Made by a program: the position numbers and the translations under genes
Notes under the pieces: generated by a model
Databases searched by the model: none
Told to the model about the DNA's origin: nothing
What the model saw: only the letters and a program-made list of their open reading frames with translations
Assembly: GCA_910585215.1 (NCBI GenBank)
Contig: CAJUDQ010000005.1
Coordinates: 55,120-119,119, forward strand
Direction of reading: 5' to 3'
DNA from: an uncultured Lachnospiraceae bacterium
Lineage (GTDB): Bacteria > Bacillota > Clostridia > Lachnospirales > Lachnospiraceae
DNA length: 64,000 nt
In this document: piece after piece, positions 37,501 to 45,801 of the stretch
Numbering within the stretch: position 1 is the first letter of the stretch
How the letters are laid out: every line of letters starts with the position of its first letter

Positions 37501-37946
37501 ACAGTAAATGAGGAATTATCGGCACCGCTTAGATTAATTCGTTCTTCAATAGCCAGCTTTCCTTTTCCAGAAAATATTATTTTTGTCGGGGCATCTGCAC
37601 TGTCTTTATTTTTAGATTGCAAATTTGCAATATAATTATCCTCTCCCTGCACATTCACTGTAACTTCGCAATTCTGGGGTAAAATTACTGTGCCAAATTT
37701 TTTCATGCCGTTAATAGTAAGTGTTTTGCTTGTTTCCTCCCAATGATAGCCATCTGTTTCTAAAACTCCTTCCCCCGTTTGGCCGGACTCATGAAAATCA
37801 AGGTTTATCTCACCATTCAAGGTTGCTGTTGTTTTTGTTTGTGTGATATTATTTTCTAATGCAACTGCCGTATCTGGCGGTAAACTAATAATAAGCATAA
37901 ATATCAACATTATTGCCATTGCTCTGTTTCGCTCTTTTTGTTTCAT
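34515..37946 (-). CDS. Large cell-surface repeat protein with signal peptide and C-terminal anchor
   Basis: This 1143-residue secreted protein has a signal peptide (about 1-30, AMAIMLIFMLIISLPPDTAVA) and a beta-rich region of right-handed-helix type (about 75-250, VENGVELTAKNGIGIG). Two Ig-like stretches follow. Five or more Cys/His-rich modules have the pattern H-N-H-x-A-T-C-T-x-x-G-N-x-E-Y-W-x-C-x-x-C. The C-terminus is SPQTSSGSN, a membrane segment and KKKKQDK, resembling an SPQTG-type sortase signal. Two modules are an in-frame tandem duplication of 525 bp (175 residues). It is probably an adhesin or polysaccharide-associated surface protein; the ligand is unknown. Confidence 0.8.
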   Translation of the reverse strand: MKQKERNRAMAIMLIFMLIISLPPDTAVALENNITQTKTTATLNGEINLDFHESGQTGEGVLETDGYHWEETSKTLTINGMKKFGTVILPQNCEVTVNVQGEDNYIANLQSKNKDSADAPTKIIFSGKGKLAIEERINLSGADNSSFTVENGVELTAKNGIGIGASGNVNSIVTVNGTLTVQTVNEADAGINAGMVKVGSTGKLTVSGNKGIALNGMNIDSKMVFENAFSIEGDGQFTADCREFGIAVQVGNCGYGCNIEDVADEDAEKMLVVSEIYLPVGYKVRVAKSRAYGNEGEEYYGCAVTIAHETADLKIDDNGRIVGSASSINIKSHNHVLTNVPSQPATCTQDGNKEYWICNECKRVYSDDQGITLISIKSTVISAWGHDFIGNFNAYDETGHWHVCKRENCIATDEVQSHSFIKYEYNNDASYFADGTETAVCDAAGCQQTDTRTKENSKLIDSTAPTGEIKVSENSFKSFVNTITFGIFYNDKYDVEITAEDNETGIEKIEYCISDTAISEADIENVEEWTAYKAFCIEDEGKSIIYAKITNKAGGITYISSNGMVIDKIPPAIIGIENGKTYCHEVTFMVSDDNIGNITIDDKTVDNVHAANYTLIADGLKHTIKASDNAGNESVCTITVNNGHTFTDYKSNKDATCMKDGTETAVCDFCDETNTRAAAGSKHNHTMTYHEANEATCTREGNIEYWSCSECGKNYDSENDGSILDNVKTAVDPNHHNLVYHKAEEAACEKNGNKEYWNCKDCGRYFADEDAAKELTDTDITILALGHDFTGAFNAYDKTGHWHVCKRENCTATDEVQHHSFTKYNYNNDASYFADGTETAVCDFCDETDTRTAVGSNHNHTMIYHKANEATCTKEGNIEYWSCFECGKNYDSENGGNILDNVKTAVDPNHHNLVYHKAEETACEKNGSKEYWHCEDCGRYFADEDAAKELTDTDIILPAAGHSYGEPVFNWSADGETCKVTFTCKNDGTHTITVDGKITSVITTNATCTKNGIASYTITVEFENKIYTDTKDIIIPPIPHNIEIRNSRKETCINEGYTGDKFCTICGEIIEKSMVIPKLSHSYKDGKCTVCGLTDPDFKPDELINSPQTSSGSNLTLWIALLFMAGGFSAGAAVYGKKKKQDK
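35075..36010 (-). repeat. 525-bp in-frame tandem duplication within the surface protein gene
   Basis: Blocks near 35075-35480 and 35600-36005 are nearly identical over several hundred bases with a constant offset of 525 bp (for example matching positions 35081 and 35606). A more diverged relative lies at about 36640-36800. Each unit encodes the HNHTM...DSEN...GHDF Cys/His module. Confidence 0.85.
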
Positions 37947-38040
37947 AAAATCTCCTTTAATGTCTCCATATCTTCACTTTTTTATGTTCGTTTAAATGAT
38001 TTTTTACTCCTCATTCTGGAGAGGAAGAAGCTGTTCCATT

Positions 38041-39033
38041 TTATTTGGTCTGCTTTAAAACAAATTTCTGTACTGGATATTGATTATCAGAATAACAAAG
38101 TTCTCCTTCTTCAAATCCAAGAGATTTATAAAATTCCCTTGGTCCTTTTCCTTTTTCGTCTTCTTCGCGAAAGGTTTCCACTACAATCTCTTTCTTTGTA
38201 TCCAGATTTTGCAGCATTTCCCGTATCATCTGGCTTCCGATTTTCCGTCTTCTATATTCCGGATGTACTGCTATCTGGCATAACATATTCTGTGTTTTGG
38301 AATATAAAAGAATCCCTGTTACCATATTTCCGTCTACTGCGCAAATAGCTCTTTTTTGCTCAATAAACTTAAGAACGGTTTTTCTGTATTCTTCCATATC
38401 TTTTTCAGTTTCAAGTCCCGGAAAAGAATCTCTTAGGATTTCCATAAGACTCATCCATGAAGAAAGGTTTTTCATTTCTGCCTCTTTTATTCTCAATGTA
38501 TGACGGTTGATATTATTATGATTTTTTATCTCAAACAACCCTTCTAAAAACCAGCGAGGAATCATCAGACCTTCTTCTTCCATTTTCAGAACTTCTTCTT
38601 TTCCTGCCCATTTTACTCTTTGTACTTCGGTTTCCTGAAGTTTTAATTTTGAAAGGTCAACCTCCTGTTCAATCAAGTAATAATCGTCAAATCCATCTGG
38701 AAAATTAATGGTAAACTGAGGTCTGACATTTGACAAGTCCAGTTTCAGACCTATTTCTTCAAACACTTCTCTTTCAGCCGCGCTCTGGCTGGTATCTCCG
38801 CTTGTCGCAGAGCCTCCCACAGTCAAATCCCACATATTTGGCCAGCCTTCCTTAAACGGCTGTCTCTGTTGAATCAAAAGCTCATTTTTGCTGTTAAAAA
38901 TACAAACATGGACTACCATATGATAATCCTCTTCTTTCATAGGTTCCCCTCTTTTGTGAGTTTTGCCGGTAGGGATTCTGTTTTTATCATACAAGTCCCA
39001 GAGTTCAGTTTGATTTTCATTCTGTTGCTTCAT
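38041..39033 (-). CDS. NUDIX hydrolase fused to a GNAT acetyltransferase
   Basis: This 330-residue protein has an N-terminal NUDIX domain of the IDI/YfcD-like type (about 1-165): ELWDLYDKNRIPTGKTHKRGE, then the NUDIX box GGSATSGDTSQSAAEREVFEEIGL. The C-terminal GNAT domain (about 185-330) has motif A LCQIAVHPEYRRRKIGSQMI and FYKSLGFEEGE. The ATG at 39033 follows AAAGGAGA. NUDIX proteins hydrolyse nucleoside-diphosphate-linked compounds; the substrate of either domain is unknown. Confidence 0.85.
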   Translation of the reverse strand: MKQQNENQTELWDLYDKNRIPTGKTHKRGEPMKEEDYHMVVHVCIFNSKNELLIQQRQPFKEGWPNMWDLTVGGSATSGDTSQSAAEREVFEEIGLKLDLSNVRPQFTINFPDGFDDYYLIEQEVDLSKLKLQETEVQRVKWAGKEEVLKMEEEGLMIPRWFLEGLFEIKNHNNINRHTLRIKEAEMKNLSSWMSLMEILRDSFPGLETEKDMEEYRKTVLKFIEQKRAICAVDGNMVTGILLYSKTQNMLCQIAVHPEYRRRKIGSQMIREMLQNLDTKKEIVVETFREEDEKGKGPREFYKSLGFEEGELCYSDNQYPVQKFVLKQTK

Positions 39034-39262
39034 TTTTATTTCTCCTTTAATAATTAATATCATTTTATTCAGCGGACTTTCTGTGAAACAATTGTCCACC
39101 AGTAAAAATATCTTATCAAAATATAAAAATTTTACTAGACTTGTTTTGAAAAATGTTGTATACTTTAAAATAGAGTGTACCTAAAAATAGAAACTATTTT
39201 TTAGGTACATTCTTATATATATAATTTTGCAGGATTTTCTATAAACAGTTCTAAAGAGCAGC
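39034..39262. other. Intergenic stretch with a 14-15 bp palindrome
   Basis: No gene is apparent. The stretch holds an inverted repeat GTACCTAAAAATAG (39177-39190) against CTATTTTTTAGGTAC (39194-39208). A plus-strand -10-like TATACT lies at about 39160. It is not followed by a clean T run on either strand, so a terminator is doubtful. Confidence 0.5.
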
Positions 39263-39796
39263 TCAGGCAGTTTCATAAGCTATCCAGCCAATTTCTTTTT
39301 TTCGGCAATGCAGACATTCAATATCTATCGTAATACTATTAAAAGCATCCACATAATCTTCTTCTGAAAATTTATCTCCTTCATATGCAATTACTTCTTC
39401 CAGAAATTGTTCTTTATCTTCTGCCTCAATACTGATATTTATTTTGAAAACAGAATCTTTACAGTCTGGACAGACAAATTTTTTTAATTCTGAATCTGGA
39501 ACTGAAACTGCCTCATGGCAGACATACCCGTTATATCCATGTTTTGAATCATCAAATATTGTCCATTCCTGTCCGCAGTCTTTGCAAACCGCCTGAATAA
39601 CAAAACTCCAGCCGTCTTTGTATTTGCGGACATGAGGAATATTTTTATCATCAAAATCTGCAAACAGCTTTATATAAAATGCAGTACAGCCGCAGTCACA
39701 GCAAATATGTCCTTCTAAATTATATTCGTCGCAATGCTTTAAATTCGGTTTAAATATTTTGAGCAGATGTCTTGGAATTGGCAGTTTATTTTTCAT
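39263..39796 (-). CDS. Hypothetical zinc-ribbon protein at the end of the rhamnose operon
   Basis: This 177-residue soluble protein contains three paired-cysteine sites: CCDCGC (about 31-36), CKDCGQEW (about 71-78) and CPDCK/CLHCRKKE in the C-terminal part. It likely binds two zinc ions. I do not recognise the family. The ATG at 39796 lies inside the last codons of rhaD (11-bp overlap) with AAAGG upstream, so it is co-translated with rhaD. Confidence 0.65.
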   Translation of the reverse strand: MKNKLPIPRHLLKIFKPNLKHCDEYNLEGHICCDCGCTAFYIKLFADFDDKNIPHVRKYKDGWSFVIQAVCKDCGQEWTIFDDSKHGYNGYVCHEAVSVPDSELKKFVCPDCKDSVFKINISIEAEDKEQFLEEVIAYEGDKFSEEDYVDAFNSITIDIECLHCRKKEIGWIAYETA

Positions 39797-40610
39797 ACAA
39801 AAACCTTTCTGGCAGGGAAACCTTAAAATCTTTTGCAAGGTCACGGAAATTTTGCGGTGAGATTGTCTGTAATTTATCTGGTCGCATTGACAGCATTTTT
39901 ACCAGAATTTCCGCTGACTTTTCCACCGTATGCATAAGGCCAAAAGTTAAATCAAAATCCTCCCCTGACGCAAACATTCCATGATGAGCCCATACAGCCA
40001 CATCATAGCTTTTCATTAATTCACTGGTAGCTGCTGCGATTTCTCTGCCTCCCGGCACCATCCACGGCACTACCCCTATTCCGTCTGGAAAAACAACCGG
40101 ACATTCTGTTGCCATTTCCCAAAGCTCTCTTGTAAAAACTTCATCCTTTAAAGGCAATACAAAGGTCAAAGCAATAATATTTGTCGTATGGGCATGATAA
40201 ATCACACGATGCTTTCCTGACGTTATCAGCATTTTGACTTCATGGTTCATTAAATGGGAAGGAAGTTCGGAGGTTGGTTTTCCTCCATTTATCAGCCCCC
40301 AGACAATACGGTAATTTTCGCCCTTATCATCCAGTTCAATAATGCAGATAGAGTCTTCCGGTTTTATCATCACATTTCGAAAATATTTGCCGCTTCCTGT
40401 TACAAGAAAATATTCCCCCGCAAGCTTTGGAACCGAAGTACCAATTGCCTGCCACTGTTTTGGCGTAAAATTTTCCTTTATGGAATCAATCTCCTCTTTT
40501 TTTATACGATAAGAAAGATTTCCGCCATTTCTTTCATGCCATCCCTGTTCCCATCCGTCATTTGCCATACGGATAAATCCCTGTACAAATTCTGTATCTA
40601 AAATTTTCAT
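39786..40610 (-). CDS. rhaD: Rhamnulose-1-phosphate aldolase
   Basis: This 274-residue class II aldolase splits L-rhamnulose-1-phosphate into DHAP and L-lactaldehyde. It shows WHERNGGNLSYRI, the phosphate site VTGSGKYFRN, PTSELPSHL, the zinc histidines in YHAHTTN and AVWAHHGMFASG, and MPGG-type turns. It follows an unknown gene in the rhaBA order, and starts behind AGGAGG. Confidence 0.95.
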   Translation of the reverse strand: MKILDTEFVQGFIRMANDGWEQGWHERNGGNLSYRIKKEEIDSIKENFTPKQWQAIGTSVPKLAGEYFLVTGSGKYFRNVMIKPEDSICIIELDDKGENYRIVWGLINGGKPTSELPSHLMNHEVKMLITSGKHRVIYHAHTTNIIALTFVLPLKDEVFTRELWEMATECPVVFPDGIGVVPWMVPGGREIAAATSELMKSYDVAVWAHHGMFASGEDFDLTFGLMHTVEKSAEILVKMLSMRPDKLQTISPQNFRDLAKDFKVSLPERFLYEK

Positions 40611-40648
40611 TTCGCAAATTCCTCCTGTTTCTAAAATAAAGAAATGTT

Positions 40649-41467
40649 TTATGTACTATCATCGTCATCATCCCAAGAATCTTCGTCACAAGAATCCCCA
40701 TCCCAAGAATCATCATAATCTCTAAGAGAAAGCAAATAAACTTGATTTTCTATTTTTACGAAATACCACATACTCTCATTCACTAAATTTTTCATTCCAT
40801 GAGGATTGATTTCTGCTATTTCCAATAGCGTTTTATTTTGCCTGCCGTTTTGAAAGATGGTTTCATATGTTTTATATTTTTCATATGCAGGCAGAAGATA
40901 TTTTTGTAAATCTGATTTATGTATTTTATTAGTTTCTGAAAAGTCTTCCATCATTTTTTGATAAGAAGTTTCTCTTTTTCGGGCGAGTTCCTGCAAAAAA
41001 GTTTCTGCATCAATCCATATATAGCTGTTTTTAAATATATTTGAATCAGCCATATTTAAAAAATGTGTTGCATCCAATCCTATGTCTGCCTCCGTTTTTA
41101 TAAAAAAATCTATGGAATTTTTTTTATTTTCTTCCATTCTTAACATAAGGTCCATTTCTATACAATGATTCATATGGTCACTGAGAAGAGCCCAGTATAA
41201 ACAATATTCATTATAGGGCTCATTTTCTGGAATACATAAACAACTTATGGTTATATTTAAAGTATAGTATAACTCCGGACTGTATAACTCAATTCTTTCA
41301 GACTGAAACGAATGTTTTTTGTTCCATTTTTTTAAATGCTCTGCTAAAGCTTTCCATTGAACGGTTTTGTCTTTTTGATGAAAGCCAAATGTATCATAAA
41401 AAAATTTATAAAATGCAGCCGAATTTCCTTCTTTGAAAAATTTATCTACACTAACTTTCCAATCCAT
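40649..41467 (-). CDS. Hypothetical protein between rhaA and rhaD
   Basis: This 272-residue soluble, helical protein (MDWKVSVDKFFKEGNSAAFYKFFYD) ends in a very acidic tail (DSWDGDSCDEDSWDDDDDST). I recognise no domain. The spacing is 60 bp from rhaA and 38 bp to rhaD on the same strand, so it is co-transcribed with the rhamnose genes. Its sequence looks unrelated to sugar enzymes, suggesting a later insertion into the operon. It starts behind AAAGGTGG. Confidence 0.6.
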   Translation of the reverse strand: MDWKVSVDKFFKEGNSAAFYKFFYDTFGFHQKDKTVQWKALAEHLKKWNKKHSFQSERIELYSPELYYTLNITISCLCIPENEPYNEYCLYWALLSDHMNHCIEMDLMLRMEENKKNSIDFFIKTEADIGLDATHFLNMADSNIFKNSYIWIDAETFLQELARKRETSYQKMMEDFSETNKIHKSDLQKYLLPAYEKYKTYETIFQNGRQNKTLLEIAEINPHGMKNLVNESMWYFVKIENQVYLLSLRDYDDSWDGDSCDEDSWDDDDDST

Positions 41468-41527
41468 TTTGCGCCACCTTTCTATATTTATCTTTTTGAA
41501 AAAATAATTTTCATGGAATCATATTGT

Positions 41528-42784
41528 TTAAATTCTCTTTGCAAGCACTTCTTTTTCATACTGCTTTACTTCCTCAAACCATTTACTTTCCGGCGCATTA
41601 CACTGTTCGCAGTACTCATTCCATATATCGCCAAATGGCAGCAGTTTTATAGCCTCCTGACACACCATAAGCTCTGTCCAGTTTCCTTCCTCCTGAAGCT
41701 TTTTAAGCTTCTGATGCGGAGTACAAAGCGCAGATAACAGAGCCTTCTGCCAACTGCGAAAACCGACAATCCATGCCGAAATACGATTAATGCTGGCGTC
41801 AAAATAATCAAGAGCCATATTGACCCGTTCCAATGCATCCGCCCTTACGATTTCCTTTGCCATTTCTTTTGTCTCATCATCAAATAACACCACATGGTCG
41901 GAATCCCATCTTACTGGACGGGTAATATGCAGTGCAATTTCCGGAAAAAATGCAAGCAACGCCGGAATTTTATCAGAAACCATTTCCGTCGGATGATAAT
42001 GTCCATTATCCATCAGAGGCAGACAACCCTTATGTGTGGCGGCAAATGACAGTGCAAATTCCGAACTTCCCACGGTATAGCTTTCTACCCCTATACCAAA
42101 TACCTTGGATTCCACACATGGCTTTACAAGCGCAGGATTATGAGGTTCTGCAATGATTTCCTCAATCGCTGTTTTATAACGTTCTCTTGGTCCAAGCCGG
42201 TCTGCTGGAATATCCTTAGAACCGTCTCCGGTCCAGATATTCATTACACATGGAATCCCTGTTTCTTTTGCAAAATATTCAGAAATACGGATGCACGCTC
42301 TGCCATGCTCAATCCAAAACTGCCTGATTTCTTTATCAGGACTAGAAAGCGTCAATCCGTCTTTTATTTTATCATGCGAAAAAAAGGTTGGGTTAAAATC
42401 AAGCCCCATATCATGTTCTTTTGCAAACTCTACCCATTTTTCAAAGTGTTTCGGTTCAATACAATTTCGGTCTGTAAATTCACCATTTTCAAAGATAGCA
42501 TAGCTGGCATGGAGGTTCAGCTTCTTTTTTCCGGGAGTAAGCTTTATTACTTTATCAATATCCTCCATCAGCTCTTTTGGTGTCTTTGCCCTGCCCGGAT
42601 AATTTCCGGTGGTCTGAATCCCTCCGGTTAACGGACCGTCATGGTCAAAACCAGTTACATCGTCCCCTTGCCAGCAATGAAGCGAGACGGGAATTTTTTT
42701 TAATTTTTCTATTGCGGCATCGGTATCTACACCGATATCAGCGTAAATTTCTTTTGCCGAAGCGTACCGACTTGTACTTGTCAT
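41528..42784 (-). CDS. rhaA: L-rhamnose isomerase
   Basis: This 418-residue TIM-barrel enzyme converts L-rhamnose to L-rhamnulose. Signatures include IPVSLHCWQGDDVTGFD, LNLHASYAIFENGEFTDRNCIEPKHF, CVMNIWTGDGSKDIPADRLGPRERY and DNGHYHPTEMVSDK with the metal-binding residues. Length matches the family. It is 61 bp downstream of the interrupted rhaB. Confidence 0.97.
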   Translation of the reverse strand: MTSTSRYASAKEIYADIGVDTDAAIEKLKKIPVSLHCWQGDDVTGFDHDGPLTGGIQTTGNYPGRAKTPKELMEDIDKVIKLTPGKKKLNLHASYAIFENGEFTDRNCIEPKHFEKWVEFAKEHDMGLDFNPTFFSHDKIKDGLTLSSPDKEIRQFWIEHGRACIRISEYFAKETGIPCVMNIWTGDGSKDIPADRLGPRERYKTAIEEIIAEPHNPALVKPCVESKVFGIGVESYTVGSSEFALSFAATHKGCLPLMDNGHYHPTEMVSDKIPALLAFFPEIALHITRPVRWDSDHVVLFDDETKEMAKEIVRADALERVNMALDYFDASINRISAWIVGFRSWQKALLSALCTPHQKLKKLQEEGNWTELMVCQEAIKLLPFGDIWNEYCEQCNAPESKWFEEVKQYEKEVLAKRI

Positions 42785-42845
42785 AACTTTTTTCTCCTTT
42801 TTTCTTTTCGGTTTTCATAGTTCCATTTTTCATCGTTTTCATTTT

Positions 42846-44009
42846 TTAGATCGCAGGCGTATAAACCTTAATATCAAAGGATTCCGACACACACTGTCTT
42901 GCCTCTTTCAAATTTTTTAATTCATTTTTTTGAATCATCTGTGCGATGATATTTCCAATCGCCGTCGCTTCTGCCGGTCCTGCATATACTGTCTTTTTGG
43001 CGGCATTTGCAGTTAACTGATTTAAATATGCAGCATGAGAGCCGCCGCCGATAATTTGAATCTCGTTATAGATTTTCCTCGTATTTGCTTCCAATTCTTC
43101 TATCGTCTTTTTGTAACACCTTGCCAGACTTTGATATATAACTGCTGCAATTTCGCCTGTTGTTTCTGGTACGGGCTGTTTTGTTTTCCGACAATCATTC
43201 TTTATTGCTTCGGTCATATTATCCGGCGCCATAAATACAGTGTCATTTACATCTATATAAGACGGAAAGCTTTTATTTTCCGCCGCCATTTCGCAAAGCT
43301 GTGCGAATGAATAAGTGTCATTCAGCTCATGGCGCACAGACTGAATCATCCAGAGACCCATAATATTTTTCAGATAACGGAACCGATATTCATAACCGCC
43401 TTCATTTGTAAAATTTGCAAGACGGCTGTCCTCTGTACAAATTGCGTGCTCTGTTTCTATTCCCATCAAAGACCATGTACCAGAACTCAAATACAATCCC
43501 TGTCTTGGCATTGCCATAACTGCCGAAGCGGTATCATGACTGGCACAGTGCAGTACTTCACAGTCAAATCCGACCTGTTGTTTTATTTCTTTTTTTAAGT
43601 TTCCAACCTTTGTTCCCGGCATTTGAAGCGGCAGAAAAATTTTATCAGGATATCCAAGCATTTCAATTAATTCCCTGTCCCACTCTTTGCTCACAGGACT
43701 GACAAGCTGAGTAGAAACAGCGTTTGTATATTCGGAAGACTGTCTGCCGGTTAGCAAAAATTGAAAATAATCCGGCAGCATTAAAAATGTTTCCGCTTTT
43801 TCTAAAAGCGCCGGTTCCTGTTTTTTTACTGCCATAAGCTGATAAATCGTATTAAACATCTGCTTTTGGATTCCGGTTCTTTGATACAATTCTTTTTCTG
43901 AAATCAGGCGATAAACTTCTTTATCCATGCTTTCTGTGCGACTGTCCCTGTAAGCATAAGCATCTCCCAGAATCTGATTTTCTTTATCTAATAATAAATA
44001 ATCCACTGC
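42846..44009 (-). pseudogene. rhaB: Rhamnulokinase RhaB, 3' part after the IStron
   Basis: This segment encodes residues 80-466 of L-rhamnulokinase, starting at the codon for Ala in the AVDYLLLD motif at 44009. Visible are QTTGVQ-like regions, LLTGRQSSEYTNAVSTQLV, HCASHDTASAV, the FGGY signature region SSGTWSLMGIE, and IIGGGSHAAYLNQLTANAAKK. The family motif D-T-W-(G/A)-V-D is exactly split by the inserted element at W/A. The rest is intact, with no other stop, so the gene is functional only if the element is spliced or excised. The open frame from 44039 would be a false extension into the element. Confidence 0.9.
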
Positions 44010-44195
44010 CGCTACGATAAATATATACAAATTTACCAAAATCTCATATATCTATACTGTGATATTTCTCACGAAATATCTTCCTGTTTCAACGTGTCCA
44101 ATTTTGCCGTAGCTACTCTTGTTTGTTATAACACTCTACAGGCTTCAATTCCCCAGTAGCGATAGGTACATATCAGCATTTTCCTTTACATGAAA
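44010..44195 (-). ncRNA. Probable TnpB guide RNA (omega/reRNA) scaffold region
   Basis: The 186 bp between the tnpB stop and the element end hold no gene. They contain structured sequence: a perfect GATATTTC-GTGA-GAAATATC hairpin (44061-44080), a GGGGAATTGAAGCC box near 44143-44156, and one arm of a long inverted repeat (44016-44035) just before the junction. In IS605/IS607 elements the TnpB guide RNA comes from exactly this place and reads through into host sequence as guide; here the guide would begin CAGTGGATTATT of rhaB. Ends are inferred and may extend into tnpB. Confidence 0.65.
44016..44035 (-). repeat. Inverted repeat arm 2 (near 3' end of the IStron)
   Basis: GATAAATATATACAAATTTA on the plus strand is the exact reverse complement of 46058-46077. 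The two 20-bp arms lie just inside the element end and just downstream of the intron core. Confidence 0.95.
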
Positions 44196-45383
44196 TTATA
44201 CTGATTGATAAGTTGCTAAATTGATACTTGCATTGAAATCCCTGTCAATTACAAGTCCACACGAATTACATCGATAAATACGGTCTGAAAGTTTTAAATC
44301 ACTCTTGATACAACCACAACAGGAACAGGTTTTTGAACTCGGATAAAATACAGGAACTTCAACTAATTCAATTCCATACTTCTGACATTTATAGGCTATT
44401 TGACGCTTGAACTCATAAAATTTCTGCTCCTGAATTACTTTTGCAACAGACTTGTTCTTCATCATACCCTTTACATTCAGAGTTTCCATAACAATGCGAG
44501 ACGGCTTGGTTTTCACTATATCCATTGTGGTCTGATGTAAATAGTTATTTCTGATGTTTGTAAGTCTCCTATGCAGTAATTTTATGGTTTTCTTTTGTTT
44601 CTGGAAATTTCTGCATTCATAAAGCGGCTTGATAAAAACAGGAAATCTTTTATCACCAATTGTTCTATAACCTAAAATATTCTGTCTGAGCATTCGTGAC
44701 AATTTCCGCTGTTCTCTTTTTAGGATTTTTTCCAATCTCTTTACTTCATGGCATTTGTTGATATTTCTGTAAACTTTTCCATTGGAACATACCGCCAAAT
44801 CTTTAATGCCTAAATCAATGCCTATACTTTCTCCTGTTAATTCACATTCTATTTTGGTAGCTTCATAACCAAAAGATAAGTACCAGTATTTTTCATCAAA
44901 AGAAATATGCGGATTAGAATATTTTTCACCTTTTTTCAGTTTTGGCAGCGGTTCAGAAGTCCTTACAAACCCTATCTTTTCACCATGAAAACCACCGTTT
45001 TTTCTTGAAAGACTTTCATAGTTCACATAAAAAGATAACTTTGTTTTATGCTTTGATTTGTAACAAGGTTTATCAGAAATTCCCTTAAAATAATTCTGAA
45101 ATGCAGTATTCGCATCTTTGACAGCCTGTTTCATGACATTGCTGCCAACTTCTTTCAACCATGTATGGGTCGTTTTTTTCAAAACGTTGTTGATATATCT
45201 CCGGATTTCGCCCTCACTGATTGATTTTTTGCCTGTTTTGCCATTCGCAAGATATTCCTGCCATACACGTTCATTTTCAAATAGAAAATAGTTGTATGCC
45301 CACCTTGCAACGCCTGCACTTTTTCTGAATAATACTTCCTGTTCAGGCGTCGGTTTTAGTCGTATCTTTTTTGACAACAGCAT
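44196..45383 (-). CDS. tnpB: TnpB RNA-guided nuclease of the IStron
   Basis: This 395-residue protein is a full-length TnpB. It has an N-terminal helix-turn-helix-like segment (KIRLKPTPEQEVLFRKSAGVARWAYN) and RuvC motifs with catalytic residues D190 (SIGIDLGIKDLAV), E300 (IVMETLNVKGM) and D382 (DRDFNASINLA). A zinc finger sits at C353-x2-C356 and C372-x2-C375. No truncation or frameshift. It overlaps the recombinase gene by 41 bp, as is usual in IS607 elements. It should cut DNA guided by an RNA from the element's own 3' end and so favour element retention. Confidence 0.93.
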   Translation of the reverse strand: MLLSKKIRLKPTPEQEVLFRKSAGVARWAYNYFLFENERVWQEYLANGKTGKKSISEGEIRRYINNVLKKTTHTWLKEVGSNVMKQAVKDANTAFQNYFKGISDKPCYKSKHKTKLSFYVNYESLSRKNGGFHGEKIGFVRTSEPLPKLKKGEKYSNPHISFDEKYWYLSFGYEATKIECELTGESIGIDLGIKDLAVCSNGKVYRNINKCHEVKRLEKILKREQRKLSRMLRQNILGYRTIGDKRFPVFIKPLYECRNFQKQKKTIKLLHRRLTNIRNNYLHQTTMDIVKTKPSRIVMETLNVKGMMKNKSVAKVIQEQKFYEFKRQIAYKCQKYGIELVEVPVFYPSSKTCSCCGCIKSDLKLSDRIYRCNSCGLVIDRDFNASINLATYQSV

Positions 45384-45801
45384 TTGCTTTCACCTCGTCA
45401 ATCAATTTCTTTGTTTTCTTTGACCCCTTACCATAAAGTCTGCCTGCAAATACAGTAATTATCTGAATCAAATCATCTGTTAATTCCTGTTCTTTGCTGT
45501 ATTCCGTATTGTCAATAATTTCAATTTCGACACTGTTTATTTGACAGAGATACTCAATCATTTCATAGCCAAATCTGACAAGCCTGTCTTTGTAAAGAAT
45601 CACTATTTTTGAAATTTCATGGTTGCTGATTTTAGAAAGCAATTCTTTTAAGCCTTTTTTTCTGTAATTGATTCCTGAACCAATATCTTCAATTATCTCA
45701 AACTGATAGCCTTTCGCATACATATACGTTTTTATGTTTTCTACCTGTGTTTTCAAGTCATCTTTTTGTGCAGGAGTAGAAACTCTGCAATATCCAATCA
45801 C
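45343..45801 (-). CDS. tnpA: IS607-type serine recombinase TnpA, catalytic part
   Basis: This 152-residue serine recombinase domain (IGYCRVSTPAQKDDLKTQVENIK) has the catalytic serine at residue 8 and the conserved RLVRFGYEMIEYLC (helix E region). In IS607 enzymes this domain is the C-terminal part of a single protein, after a MerR-like DNA-binding domain. Here that HTH is in another frame and ends just as this frame begins (GTGA overlap at 45798-45801), so either -1 frameshifting at the preceding A6 run or separate initiation at the GTG is needed. The C-terminus overlaps tnpB. Confidence 0.85.
   Translation of the reverse strand: MIGYCRVSTPAQKDDLKTQVENIKTYMYAKGYQFEIIEDIGSGINYRKKGLKELLSKISNHEISKIVILYKDRLVRFGYEMIEYLCQINSVEIEIIDNTEYSKEQELTDDLIQIITVFAGRLYGKGSKKTKKLIDEVKANAVVKKDTTKTDA

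Noticed and set aside
42846..44039. Rhamnulokinase with an alternative N-terminus starting at 44039
   Set aside because: The first ten codons come from the end of the IStron; the true N-terminus lies at 46593-46829.
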